A DNA stretch of 64,000 nucleotides from Baylisascaris procyonis (Eukaryota; Nematoda; Chromadorea; Rhabditida; Ascarididae), in contig JAZARR010000175.1 in NCBI GenBank assembly GCA_037389465.1, positions 1,922,001 to 1,986,000 of the forward strand, read 5' to 3'. The position numbers were made by a program, and so were the translations under genes. Shown here in pieces: positions 53,099-64,000 of this stretch (position 1 is the stretch's first letter; each line of letters opens with the position of its first letter). Below the pieces are notes generated by a model, which was not told where the DNA came from, did not search any database, and saw only the letters and a list, made by a program, of their open reading frames with translations.

Positions 53099-53235
53099 GC
53101 ATATAGATGGGCGATGTTTGGTTGGGTCATACCTATTTAACTGGTGTTCTTTATAGACGCATAGTTGGACGATGCGCAGGTGAACATACCTATTTGATTG
53201 GTATGTATAGCTGGCCGATGCACAGGTGGGCTGTA
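53099..53235. repeat. Degenerate tandem repeat, 2-3 units
   Basis: Units start near 53099, 53159 and 53205, sharing words such as ata(g)tggNcgatg, caggtg and catacctatttNattggt. The first two units are about 60 bp; the third is truncated. No coding frame. Confidence 0.65.
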
Positions 53236-53795
53236 GTATTTTTTACACGTAAAGCAGAACAATATTGATCATAGAGTTCATCACAATAAATGAATGAACG
53301 AAAGCACTTATGAACATTTTAATAAGACAAGTTGTGTTATTAACGATTTATTTCTCAACGATTTACATTAAAATGCCAAAATGAGGTGATATGCAATAAC
53401 GCTTTCCACTGCCCTATTCTCTACGGATAATTCTTTCAGTGATCCAACAATGGAAGACTGCGACAACGATTACGACAGATGCAAAATGAATAAGCAGACA
53501 GCAAAGATGGAGAAATCATTCACTTTGAATTCTCATAAATTCTCACAAAAGAAAAGATGTGTGAGCATGAGGAAACTTAATAACAGTTGAAATTATCAAC
53601 ATTTGCAGCGAAAAATGTAGTGCATGTGAAAAATTCTTCACGCATATTTAGAGAATATTGACGCAACAATTGAAATTGAAAGTATATTGTGCCAGCATAT
53701 TACGAATCTGTTGAATTTTTATTCGATCTGATTAAATTCAATTTGGTTTAATTCAACTCAGATCAATTCATTTCAATAGAATTCAAATCGTAAAG

Positions 53796-53919
53796 ATGGT
53801 TCGTTTCATATTCGTCTTTGTAATCTGCTTTCTCATAAAAGGATATCCGTGATGACGTTGCGCCGCCTGAATTTCCAAAGAAACAACAAATAGGAAAACA
53901 TAAATCAACTGCGCTGTGA
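53796..53919 (+). pseudogene. Signal-peptide-like ORF with apparent +1 frame break
   Basis: ATG at 53796 opens an 18-codon frame, MVRFIFVFVICFLIKGYP, that reads as a textbook secretion signal, then stops at TGA 53850. In the +1 frame from 53851 the sequence stays open for 22 codons (DDVAPPEFPKKQQIG...) to TGA 53917. This could be a frameshifted relic of a small secreted protein, or exon 1 with a donor at CC|GTGATG (53849-53850). It may also be chance. I recognise no family with confidence. Confidence 0.3.
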
Positions 53920-56900
53920 ACAACAGTGTTATTATCGCTAACACTGTTTAAATAATTGCCAGACTATCCATTGAATAAATCGCCGGGAAAATTTACTACA
54001 TCATTGCATGACTAGTTAACGTATAGATTCCATCTTCGTGTTTGTTTCACGACCTTCATTCTTGTGATATTTCGTTTAAGAAACAGTTAAACCCACCTAT
54101 TTGATCATAAGGGACTCAATTGTCACTAAGGGAGTAGCATCTGCATATTGACTCAATTTCACTAGCAATCTGCAAGGTGGAATGTATCTTGATGTAAAAG
54201 AACGTAAAATGTAATAAGCGTGTAGGAGGTGCCAGATAGCCATCTGGTTAATGAACCTTAAGGTGTGTCTAGTATAATGCCAATCTCATATGTGTAGGGC
54301 TAGAAATTTTCCGAAATTTGAAAAAAAAAATAGGCGGGGTGGCCTGGTAAAAAAAACTTACGAGGGCGGCGGACTATACAAAAGTGGGTGTAAGAATTAA
54401 AGAATTATGCCTTTGGCAATAATTGTAACGCTATGCATTTATGTTTAACGATTGGTTCGCTCAACGCACTTCACAAGAGCGCCTCCGTTTACGAGATTGT
54501 AACCGACCGAGACTAAATAGAGCGATGCTCCCTTAGAAAGCAAATTTATAACATTTGCCTTTATTTTCAGCTTCCACAGCATTTGTTAGCCACATAAAAG
54601 AACGGTCGTTGATTATTACGTCTTCGTAGAAGTCGTTATTCATGATCGCAAACCGAGCGCTCAGTGAATAGAATTGATGAAGCCAAAAAAAATTTTTTTT
54701 TCAATTGCTTTCAAAAATTCTTCAGCGGCATCTTTTTCAATATTCACGTTAAGAAATCTCCACTTAATTATGCGGTTTGGAGTGCAAAATATTGTTGAAA
54801 TTGGCTTTATGAATATATGTGACTAGCTACCGCTCCACATCTAATGTAATACCTTTTCTTCTTGTCTCGTAGGCACATTTCACATGGGAACTTCCTTCTT
54901 CTTTCTTCTTTTCCGCCCTTCGTTCCACAGCAACGAATAAAATCCACCGAAACGAATTCATCAAATTTCTAAAACGTCACTCTGGCCGAGTTGATAAATC
55001 CTTATTGGGGAACTGATTAATGCTTCGTTCGGCTATATACTACAAGAATACTCACCCGATAAGCGCAGACTTTGATTGTGCAAATATTGCTGAAGATTAA
55101 TCTAGTTGACCAGCGTTACATCTTGCAGATTCATTAAACTGATCAGGTTAAATTCTATTGGCTATCTTGTTTTCATCTTCTTTAGGATAGCTCAAGAAGC
55201 TAAGCGATGTGTGATAGGCGTGTTTAAGTATCAGGCAAAACTCCGGAGTGCATCGAAAAACTGCAATAGAGCAACAGCAAACGCATTTTCAAATCTCTTT
55301 TCTTAACTATCATAATTATCTCTCAACGACCTAACAACTTCCCATTCGGTCAACAGCTCTAAGCAATGCTTTTAAACGCAAAGGAAAAGTGGAAAAATAA
55401 TAGTTTACGAAATGCATACAAGATTTTATGAGGCGATGCTAAACGTGATAATAAATTGCCGTGAATTTCTTTGAGATGTGCAATGGCCTAAAAATATGAC
55501 ATCATTATGCGAAAACGATAAAAGTTGTTGAAAGTTGAAGAAGTAACGATGCCAGCCTTTTGCCGTTTTTACTACTAAGTAGAAAGAGGGCGTCGATATG
55601 ACCCAGACCTCTTTTTCCTCCTAGTTCTCTTCTTTCACACATTAACAGCATCACCATCAACCTTTGTACTTAACTGATAGAGAATTTTTTTTTGCTTTTT
55701 TTATTTAGTATGCGGTTTAAAAACTTCATAATACTATGAGCAACTTTTTAATTTCTCCATCGCAAAATTTTTCCATAGGCTCTAGTTTCTTTTTCTGGTA
55801 AACCCATTTCCCTATGCTATCGTCACTATTGCCTCCTCTCCATCCGATTGATCGGAAATGCTATTTGTGATCGCATACATTTATAAGTGAGAATTTATGC
55901 GGCTAGAGCAAGGAGGAATACAATAAATAAACGTCTAAAATGAGCTGTTGTCTGAAACGAATACTGAAACGAATACTTTTATGTTAAGTCGATTGCCTCT
56001 ACGATTGCTTCAGGGAACACCATTCAATTAATGTGGCTATTCACCAAATAATATGGGTTCATACTCATCCAGAATATATTGAATGTTGGGTATAACTGTA
56101 TGCTCCAAGCAACAGCATAACACATCCTACTGCACTTTTTGCATCTATTCAATAAATGCTGTGCAGTTCACTTAGTGACTTGTTCTGAGAAAGTGACTAA
56201 AAACTGAAGGCGCGCCCTCTTTTGGTTTATGATCACATTATATACCTCCAAGTACCTCAATTCATCATCGTATATTTCCGTCTGAATTCCACCATTGTTG
56301 TTTACCATCAAAAGATGATCACGACACATATAAATTTATCGTTTTGCATTCTCGAAAAGTCTTTCTCTGCAATGTTTTTTGAAGTGACAACCCCCATATT
56401 GTTTAGTGTCGTGTCCTCATTGAGCCGCAACCCGGAACTATCCGTTACATTTGCCGGCGCAATAGAGCCTGAAACATAGACATAACGATATTTTTTTTAA
56501 TTTCTTCGTTTTAACTGATTTATTATTCAAAAACTGCTGCTATCGGAAAATATGCGAGCAGTGTTAAAATAAAGGTGGTATTATGAAGAGACTGGGATGC
56601 TTATGGGAGAAGCAACTTTTATCGACTCAATTCACAAAATATTTATTATTCCACTTTTCACTAATAATTCAGATGCAAATTTGTAGATTTCTATCCTAGT
56701 TGAGGTGTTAATAAGCATAAATCTTCCAAAAACTTTCTCAGCTCAAATTCAAACTTGAAGAATCCATAATCTTATCGATATTCGTTGAACCCTTTCATTT
56801 TTCAGATAAAAAATTTTTCCATCTCAAATACGTTACGTCGTATTTTGCATTTATTACGAAAATGTGAGTAGATTCAATGTGCTGCCATAATGGGTAATTA

Positions 56901-57516
56901 TCGCTTGAATTTTATTATTATAACCATCTTTCACAAGTTTAGTAACGAACAATAAGATATGAGCCCTTCAATCCTGTTATGGACGCTCTTCGACACGTAA
57001 CAACGCTACCGTTGAATAAAAGAGTAACAACTCTTCAGGCATTAATGCATTCCCTATTATCCGTTAATCTGCGATGAATCGGCCATATTTTAACGACGTA
57101 TTGGGATTCAAAAACTTTTTTTGCTCGATGCAGTCAGGCCATTATCTGGCCAGTTGTCATATAAATTTGCTAATTGCATCTCTCCAAATGACATTTATAC
57201 CTATGCGAAATGCGTTGTAGGTGATAACTCGATGTCGTGCTGTACATTGATACTTCATATTAAAGCTTCTGAAATTGAAAAATATTTTTCAAACAATCCA
57301 TTTCCATGCACCACACCTGGCCAGTTGTCAGGTATTCTTGAATAATAGTGATTCTTTATTGGTGCTTGAAATCAATAATCGGCATGAATGCTTTTTCAGG
57401 TTAGAACTTGATATTCTTTTCACTGCAGATGATATTTATAACCTTGGTATTATAATCGACTCTATTTACAATCGACTCTAAACTTCACCGGAGATTGCAG
57501 TATTCAAGTGTTGCTG

Positions 57517-58017
57517 AAAACTCGTCGAAAAATGCAAAGTGAGACTGTATTTCCGCGCCTTAAAGCTCAGTGTTTAGGCATTACCGAAATGGGACAGAAT
57601 ACTGCACTCTAATATGGTCTCCTTATTTGGTTTCTGATATCAGGTTGCTAGAGGATGTCCAAAAATGCTTCAAAATTTATTCTGGATCATACTTCCAGGG
57701 TAAAAACCTTTAACCTGGAATCATTAGAATATCACAAACTTAATATCACGACTAGGTTTTTGTTATAAAATTGCGTTCGGCTTTTCTGACATCCTGCTGT
57801 CTGAAGTATTTCAATTCGCCCCTCCCCGCTGGCGACATGCACAGCAATTTCGGCTTGCCAAAGACGTCGCAGAATAACATTGTTCTGCACAGTTTCCAGT
57901 TTCGCATTATACGAGTTTGGAATCCGTTTTACCCCGATATCGTTAGTGCACCCACCTTTTTAGCTTCTAAGCTGTGTTTCAATCTAGACACTATTGCTGC
58001 TCTCACGTATTAAATGT
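57517..58017 (+). mobile_element. Decayed 3' end of a non-LTR retrotransposon (jockey/CR1-like reverse transcriptase tail)
   Basis: Reading across frames gives the typical LINE C-terminal order. TEYCTLIWSPYL then VSDIRLLEDVQKCF (57594-57670, one frame) is followed, after stops, by LLSEVFQFAPPRW, and then in another frame by HSFQFRIIRVWNPF and PDIVSAPTFLASK (to about 57990). These correspond to the family motifs 'ILEYCS.VWSPY..KDI..LE.VQRRF' and 'FF..RV..WN.LP..VV.A.S...FK'. At least two frameshifts and several stops show it is inactive. Upstream, a 14-bp word (ctggccagttgtca) is repeated at 57146 and 57317. Confidence 0.7.
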
Positions 58018-58578
58018 CTGATCGCCTAAATTGTAGTTTTGCGAACGTTTTGCTCGCTCTTGCTGCTCATGCTCAAATACTTTTGCATGTTTCCCACCTC
58101 GAGACGTTAAAATAGAATTTAAAAAAATATATATCAAAAAATAATCTTCGGTCTAGTGAATAGCGAAGTACAAAACTGCTAACAACGAAACGATAACTGT
58201 TCCAGCTGATGGATATTTGCTAGCACTATTACTGAATTTTGCAAGATGAGCAAAACGAAAAGAACGTCTCCAAAATGTCTGCCGCAAGCTGTGAAACTTG
58301 ACGGCTCAATCGAAACTTAGGAATTGATATGGAAAATCAGTGAGAAATCCTGAAAAATGTCTTTCGTCATATCTAGGGTCTCGCAAACTTAAAACCTTCA
58401 CGCCTCACCTGTTCTATCTCATCCACGTATTTGCTATTCGAGGCGGACGAACAGTCTTTTGATGAATGCTTGTTGAAGACATGATATAATGGAAAATTCA
58501 ATGTTGTTGAAGAATAGAGTGAAGTATGGCACCATTCCGAATGCAAACGTTTATCAAAACACTAGAGAATGGGAGTAT

Positions 58579-61500
58579 TCAGTTATCGATATGATTCGCA
58601 ACGTCAGCAAGACTGTGCGTTATCAACGAATGTTGTATCATCGCTCCTCCGTCGACTATAATTGATTGACCCGTTATATAGCCAGATGCATTGCGATCAG
58701 CTAGGAACGCAATTGGTTCTGCGATATCTTTAGGAGTACCAACACGTCGCATTGGTATGGCATGATCCGCATAAAACTGTTCCACCTTAAATGAGTTTCA
58801 ACTCCTTTCGAAGAGAGTATGAATAATCGAGCAACACTTACTGAGCTTTTACCATCTGTGATAGTGTTAAACAACTTCTGTCTGAAGCTACGAAAAGCGA
58901 ATAAAAAAGCGCATCACACGCCGATGTAATGAACCTGTTTGAGGGTTGCTTTGATGCCCGCAAGAAAAACAGTATTCGACTTTCTTGATCGTGCATTGCG
59001 ATCATTCGACCCCCGATTCTAGTGAAGTGCTGAAAGATTTACCGAATCTGCAGAAACTAGGATAGAGCAGTTAGCATCATCAATTGGCAACAAATTGAGG
59101 AAGCAAAGGACGCATAAAAATGAGTGCTTAAAAAACAATAGATCCTGAATGAGGTCGGTTTCTAAGAAGACGTTCTTTTGAGAGTAAGAAAACCAAAGTA
59201 TTTCTTAATTAGCACGGAATGCCGTAAATGCAGCGCATCAGATAGAATTTCTAGTGTAGCAACTAGTGTAGTCGTACAATTAGAGCGCAGCAAGATTACT
59301 CACCTTTCTCGACGTTTCGGGACGGATACCAATCTTTTGAAAGAAAGTTGTTGAGATTATTCCGGGGCTGAAATACTGACTGCTGTAATATTATAGTTAT
59401 AGCCCTAGACAACGTTTTGAGGAGAGAGACAGCGGTTTGCTAATTTACCCACAAAGCGAGTAACCGTAACTGCATATAAAAACATCTTCACTTAAGTCAG
59501 TACGCAGAAAACGGTACTTTTAAAAGATAAAAGTCAAATGGAAGGAGGAAGGGACACAGCAGTATGTCATGTCTTATCGGCAACGGTTCAGGTTCCGCCG
59601 TCGTCGGCAAGCTACAGGTTTCCATTTCCCGCCTCGTCATGTAACTTAGCAATAAGTTGAAGGTGTTTTCGTTCATTCGGAATTGTTTCCTAGTATCTGG
59701 AAGAGTAAGGCTGGGTTGATGCTCTCACGAACCTTCTTGATATTAGGTTGATTGACGCATATCTTAAGCAGTTTTTCTTTTTCGAGATTTATCTCATCTA
59801 TGGTTCCGATTAAATCACTCTGCATTAGATGACTCTCGTAAGATATCATGGAAACGTTAAATTTTCAGCTCCTCAATAGACTGAAATCATGCTTAAACTC
59901 AATGGCCTAGAGAATTTCGACGCGCAAAGCAGCTGCGATAGTTTTCGCATCGCCGTTTTCTTCGTATATGGTGGCTACATTTGCAGGTTTCCAGTTGAAA
60001 GGGATTTTCCCGTTGAAATGATGCCATAACTGAATTTCTTCTCAACTTTAGCATTTATTCATAGTTGCACCACACCCCTGTGCATTGTTTGACCGCATCT
60101 GGATGAATGTTTTTATGAAAAATTGATGTTAAGTTCACCCAGCTCCAGTCTGTTCCAGTTAACATTGTGCCTCACTATTTCAATCATACATCGGTATTCT
60201 CCATTGCAATAAATTGCTGTGTCTCCAGTAACCTCTTTGTGTTCCATTTCTCTTCAGTGCTTTTCGTTCGTACTATCTGTTTCACACAGTTTCCTCATGT
60301 TTTTGCGTCTCAATGAGGAAGTTTTTCGACTCACGAAGACAATGCGCACGTTCCTAGCATACCTAACAGAGATGAGAAAGCCCACTGTCTCTCTTCCATC
60401 TGACCCAAGTGCTTGCATTCAGCGAATCCCTCATGGAAGGGAGTTTTTTGAGACTTGAGTGACCCCACTGTGGGGTCCAAAATCATTGATTCGTCTACAC
60501 GAGGATCCTCCATGGGCAGCGCCTCAGCAGAGGCTTTAAAAGAAGGTGGCGGTGATGAGCTCCACATGCTAATTAGAAGGATGTTCTTGTTTCTGCAGGT
60601 GTTTGAAGGAAAGATTATTCTTCAGTTCGTTCATTAGTCATTTATTTCAGGGGTCTATAATTCAGTAGTTCTGGTATTTAATTGTGCGACAACGCCAAAC
60701 AGATTTTGTCATTCGATGAGACTGAAATGACGTCGCTTACTTGACGCAATTCACACGGATATCGTCCTTAGCAAAGCGGTAACTGAGCATCCTTGCCATA
60801 TGGCTGATCGCGGCTTTCGACATTGCATAAAAGAGCATACCACTTGTCTGCAACTACCTAGTGTTTTATACCTCGCTGAAACCTGAAAAATGTAATACTC
60901 CTGAGATGTGGAAATAAAGAGATCGGGAAATACGATCGCGTTGGAACGAACCCTAACATCGTGTTTGTTAGTGATTTTAACACCACAATATCGAAAGCAT
61001 GAAACAATGCAATTCCGGTTTTTTAAATCACATTTACATAGCACAGTTTTCTATGACCGTTGTTTCTTTGCTCACTTTTCTTGTGCAGTCATACTGGCTT
61101 TTCCTGAGGAAGCTTTTTGAGAGGCAGAGGAGAACTGGAGATCGTTGTAACTTCACTCTTCTCGGAAAACAATGCGATATAGAAGTAGATATTTTGATTA
61201 TTTATCACCTGTTTATTGCTGAGACACTACATTGTTTCAATGCTTCTTTTTAGCGATATCGGTGTTTTTTCTTCATAATCAATTTTTTCCAGAAAAGTTC
61301 TAACGCAAATGTGACAACGAAAAGTCGTTACGATGCGTTCAGATTACAGCACTTCTCCCACATAACAGAAAATTAGCTATAAAAATCGAAAAGGATTGAA
61401 ATGAATCGAATAAGTGAGCATTAATTGAATTAAAATTTCCCCACCCTGTCCACTGAGATGTGTATATTTTTATTTAAGCTTCTATCTTCTTCGCCTGAGG

Positions 61501-62383
61501 TGCGTAGATTTATTAACTGATCAGCTAGAGCAAAAGTGCATCTCAAATATGGGTGCATCATTCAGCTCTGTTATGAGTGCATCAAGTTGAGCGAATTTGA
61601 ATAGAGCGACTCCATTATGTGAAAAATGATCGCTAAATACTATCGAACAAACGGTATGCATTTCACCGACCGTTTGCTTTACCATTTCGCCAATAATGCA
61701 GAACATATATAATAGGCATGTGTTTATCGCATCCGATTTGGTGAGCGGAACCATACTGTGAAACGCTTGTTAAATAAGCGGGTAAAGAAGCATTCTACAT
61801 GAACCAGCACGATACCCATCTCATGTGGTTTCCAATTCCTTAACAAAAAGTAAAATATAAAGAATAATATTTTCGTATTGCATTCGACTCGACTCTTTGT
61901 GTCAATTTTCCACAAAACTCTCATTTTTATATGATCTGACCACTATGAGATGAAAGCCTAATGGATGTAAAATCATATGAATTTTCAGTCCTTTCCAAGC
62001 CTCCACAATTTCTTTCTTTTCAGTTGATGGATCAGTGTGGAATGTGATTATATAGCGCCGTTTTATGGATGCATCATACCAACCAAATTTTGTCAGCTCC
62101 TGCTTTATCGCTTCCTGAATTGATGCTGGCAGTTTGAACACAAATTGCAAAAGCGCATGAAAAAGCGAAGTTGGTAAGGAAAAGGAAGGCGGACATGCTT
62201 TCACAAAAAATTGCCTAGTTATGTGATCACCTAACAGCCATGTTAGTTAATGGAATTCATGTAAGAATATGACATGATCTGCGAAAGCTTACAGCCATTG
62301 TGGAGGCGATACTGCTCACTAGAACGATTTCACCCTTGGATTCTTTGAGATGTGTATATACCTTCAGACACAATGCGAGTGTG
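58579..62383 (-). CDS. Classical short-chain dehydrogenase/reductase, C-terminal part
   Basis: NAD(P)-dependent oxidoreductase of the classical SDR type found in large numbers in nematodes. Exons 5'→3': 62293-62383, 60741-60847, 59304-59367, 58579-58785 (TGA stop). Phases agree at all three junctions and the four exons encode about 155 residues. In order: KGEIVLVSSIAS with the catalytic Ser, YAMSK with the catalytic Tyr and Lys, RFAKDDIRVNCVNPGIIST, then RRVGTPKDIAEPIAFLADR and SGYITGQSIIVDGG. The substrate cannot be read from this. The N-terminal half (TGxxxGIG cofactor loop and NNAG) should lie upstream of 62383, but I could not find it before 64000. It is either beyond the window or lost, so intact versus truncated is open. 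Intron 3 (59368-60740) carries LINE debris. Confidence 0.85.
59600..60060 (-). mobile_element. Decayed reverse-transcriptase fragment of a non-LTR retrotransposon
   Basis: On the minus strand IQLWHHFNGKIPFNWKPANV continues as ATIYEENGDA (about 60036-59940), matching the RT fingers motif of jockey/CR1-type elements ('...G.LP..WK.A.V.PI.KKGD'). A stop and frame breaks follow, with weaker similarity to about 59600. It sits inside an SDR intron and is opposite in orientation to the fragment at 57.5 kb, so the two are separate insertions or an inverted copy. Confidence 0.6.
61902..62204 (-). CDS. Protein-like open frame, possible terminal exon of an unknown gene
   Basis: About 98 open codons ending in TGA. 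The translation is non-repetitive and protein-like (FKLPASIQEAIKQELTKFGW, KRRYIITFHTDPSTEKKEI). I recognise no family. An acceptor (GTGAAAG, exon from 62197) would join in phase to a donor at 62430 in the next open frame upstream. That would place an SDR exon inside its intron on the same strand. Confidence 0.35.
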   Translation of the reverse strand: MKACPPSFSLPTSLFHALLQFVFKLPASIQEAIKQELTKFGWYDASIKRRYIITFHTDPSTEKKEIVEAWKGLKIHMILHPLGFHLIVVRSYKNESFVEN

Positions 62384-62392
62384 CTGAAAATA

Positions 62393-62866
62393 TCACGTTT
62401 CGATAAAATCCTGATGACGACTTTTAATACCAAACATTTCAACTACCTCCTCCAGTAAGGACAGGCTGTGCAAAAAGACAATCATGGCGGGCGTAACCGA
62501 TGCATTTTTCTTGCCTAGTTGATTCAACCAATGGATCATTGGTGGTCGATAGTTCAAAACTAAATCGGTAAACAGGAATACTGCTAAGCCCATGCTTAGA
62601 TAGCTGTTTTTGTTAGTAATATCACAGTCGTAAGCCGTCATGCATAGTAGCGCTAATATTTTGAGCAGGGTGCTGCATTCATATTGAAAAAAGTAGCATA
62701 GTAGAACCTTAGCAATTTTATCTAAGAAATTCCTCTTCTGAACACTATAAAGGAACATAGACCAAATGAACATGAATGGAGATTCATTTGACCATTGATT
62801 TTCCAAAACTTTTAGCGGTTGGAGTTGATTTTCCAAAAGAATGAACATGCAATGAATGGAGATCAT
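62393..62866 (-). CDS. 157-codon open frame, probable exon of an unknown gene
   Basis: The longest ORF in the intergenic parts of the window. It is helical and leucine-rich (LLKILALLCMTAYDCD, LNYRPPMIHWLNQLG, AMIVFLHSLSLLEEVVEMF), in the style of HEAT/ARM-repeat proteins, but I cannot name a family. Its stop (62395-62393) lies 9 nt before the SDR exon. A likely real end is a donor inside it (ATGTTTG|GTATTA at 62430). The first 70 nt contain a short local duplication (tccattca...tgttcatt / ttggaaaatcaa). Confidence 0.4.
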   Translation of the reverse strand: MISIHCMFILLENQLQPLKVLENQWSNESPFMFIWSMFLYSVQKRNFLDKIAKVLLCYFFQYECSTLLKILALLCMTAYDCDITNKNSYLSMGLAVFLFTDLVLNYRPPMIHWLNQLGKKNASVTPAMIVFLHSLSLLEEVVEMFGIKSRHQDFIET

Positions 62867-62869
62867 TTC

Positions 62870-63815
62870 TGTATGGGTTATGGATCATAAAAGGAACATA
62901 CATCATTCCTTGTAGTAAACATACAAAAAGCAAGAGTGAGGACATTCACAGAGGCGACGGAAAGTTTTTGCGAGCGCACACTTGCTCATATTTTAGTATG
63001 CTTCGCAAATCCTTTTGCTGTAACTATTACAAGTATATGATTGTAGCAGCACCATTTTTGTATGTTATCATTGAAAAGTGGCCACAATCAACTAAAAAAT
63101 CTACGATTAGGAGTTTTATTAGTGAGGTAATTTTGAGACGTTTTATATCGGCGGGTAATAGCTATTATTTCCTTCCCAGCTGAAGGAAAGCAACATGTTT
63201 CTTTAATCAAGTTACCCGAGATTTAGAAATCCCTCCGGGAAATTTTCTACTATAATTTGTCGATCATAATGAATTCATCGAAAAAAAGAATTATTTGTGT
63301 TGTAAAGACATATAGAACCAAGAGCTCCCCTGAAATGAATTTAATTTCACCTTCAATCAAAAATAAACACGATGATAGCGTTCACTTGCGAGGGGCATTC
63401 ATCACCTTTCACCATAGCTGCTTGCGTATAGGTCCTTTAAAATTATAAAACGTTTAATTTGTGGCTTACGACCTCTTTGTTAACTATGCATCATAGGTTT
63501 CGAGGTGGAGGATATGGATGGAGTTGTCGGGGTATAGTTGGCCCACTACGAAAACCTGCCACATAGGCACTTCAACTATATAGAATTGCATCTCACATGG
63601 AATTACCTCCGCTAATGCACCAACATGTCATGATAAACTGCGTCATATACTGCGATAAGAGCGGGTAATTTTTCTTCTATGTGCCCGTATGTCTGTTTAC
63701 TTACCTTCATAGTCAGCACTCAATATTCTCAATCCCAGAACTCATCCAGCTACCACCGACTTCACTGCACGGCTAGCATAGAAATTTACGGATATCATGC
63801 CAATCGATTGGCTAT
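62870..63815. other. Unresolved region with scattered exon-like fragments, minus strand
   Basis: Short minus-strand open pieces next to plausible splice sites occur here, for example TYGHIEEKLPALIAVYDAV after an AAACAG acceptor near 63690. I could not chain them in phase. It may be part of the unknown gene at the right edge or a decayed copy. Confidence 0.3.
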
Positions 63816-63818
63816 TCA

Positions 63819-63995
63819 TCATGTTGCGTATTGTTTTTCACCACTTTCCACTATTCCGGCACATTCTGGATTGATGATGAAATTGAAAATTATTGCGGCC
63901 AAACGTCTAAGTGTATTTGCCTTATACATACTGCGCAGCAAACTTTCTATATGCGAGCGAGGAACATTGGAAAGCAACAGGAAACCTTTTGGCAT
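63819..63995 (-). CDS. 58-codon open frame at right edge, possible exon of the same unknown gene
   Basis: Starts at ATG 63995 and ends at TGA 63821-63819: MPKGFLLLSNVPRSHIESLL, then RRLAAIIFNFIINPECAG. Protein-like with a helical repeat flavour like the 62393-62866 frame, but no clear donor. A donor at AGTG|GTGAAA near its 3' end is possible. No family recognised. Confidence 0.3.
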   Translation of the reverse strand: MPKGFLLLSNVPRSHIESLLRSMYKANTLRRLAAIIFNFIINPECAGIVESGEKQYAT

Positions 63996-64000
63996 TTTGA

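Larger units (their letters stand above)
42622..57500. other. Long gene-poor stretch
   Basis: About 15 kb in which I find no exon belonging to a recognisable family on either strand. It holds microsatellites, purine tracts, a minus-strand open frame at 44368-44619 that starts with a hydrophobic segment, and a few items listed separately. Distant 5' exons of the GPCR could lie here. Confidence 0.5.

Noticed and set aside
1..64000. CRISPR arrays, bacterial operons, rRNA, spliced-leader RNA genes
   Set aside because: None seen; the sequence is eukaryotic with spliceosomal introns, and I found no match to the 22-nt nematode SL1 sequence.

Overview
The window is AT-rich metazoan DNA with intron-split genes, and everything points to a nematode. 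Introns are GT–AG with the short TTTTCAG-type 3' splice site typical of nematodes, and two genes have a bare 3' splice site just upstream of the ATG, as expected for spliced-leader trans-splicing. Gene density is low (about five recognisable genes in 64 kb), with introns of about 0.2–2.5 kb. This is looser than Caenorhabditis and more like parasitic nematodes; I cannot name a genus.

Layout. (1) 182–15872, minus: 21 exons of an ATP10-type P4-ATPase (phospholipid flippase). The true N-terminus is present and the C-terminal membrane region runs off the left edge. (2) 15873–20224: divergent intergenic region. (3) 20225–22483, plus: four-exon PRKRIP1 homologue (spliceosome-associated, DUF1168). 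(4) 23954–29115, plus: seven-exon, apparently complete ABHD16A homologue (phosphatidylserine lipase) with the full Ser–Asp–His triad. (5) 31033–42107, minus: eleven-exon class B1 (secretin-family) peptide-hormone GPCR of calcitonin/DH31/PDF-receptor type. (6) 42108–57500: about 15 kb with no convincing gene, only low-complexity tracts, an orphan ORF, a signal-peptide-like micro-ORF and a regularly spaced TGTCA/TGACA cluster. (7) 57.5–58.0 kb plus and 59.6–60.1 kb minus: decayed non-LTR retrotransposon (LINE) pieces in opposite orientation. (8) 58579–62383, minus: the C-terminal four exons of a classical short-chain dehydrogenase. (9) 61.9–64.0 kb, minus: protein-like open frames of at least one unrecognised gene whose coordinates interleave with the SDR.

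I rebuilt the splice models by hand. In the flippase, PRKRIP1 and ABHD16A genes every junction keeps phase, and the GPCR model is also in phase throughout, which is the main support for them. Two neighbours act on membrane phospholipids (a flippase and a lysophosphatidylserine-producing lipase), but they are about 8 kb apart with a splicing-factor gene between them, so a functional cluster is only speculation. I found no clearly novel biological system. The items most worth a second look are the very long Ser/Ala/Thr-rich insertion in the flippase N-domain, the interleaved genes at the right edge, two exon-like segments that would introduce stop codons (possible poison splicing), and the TGTCA/TGACA array at helical spacing.
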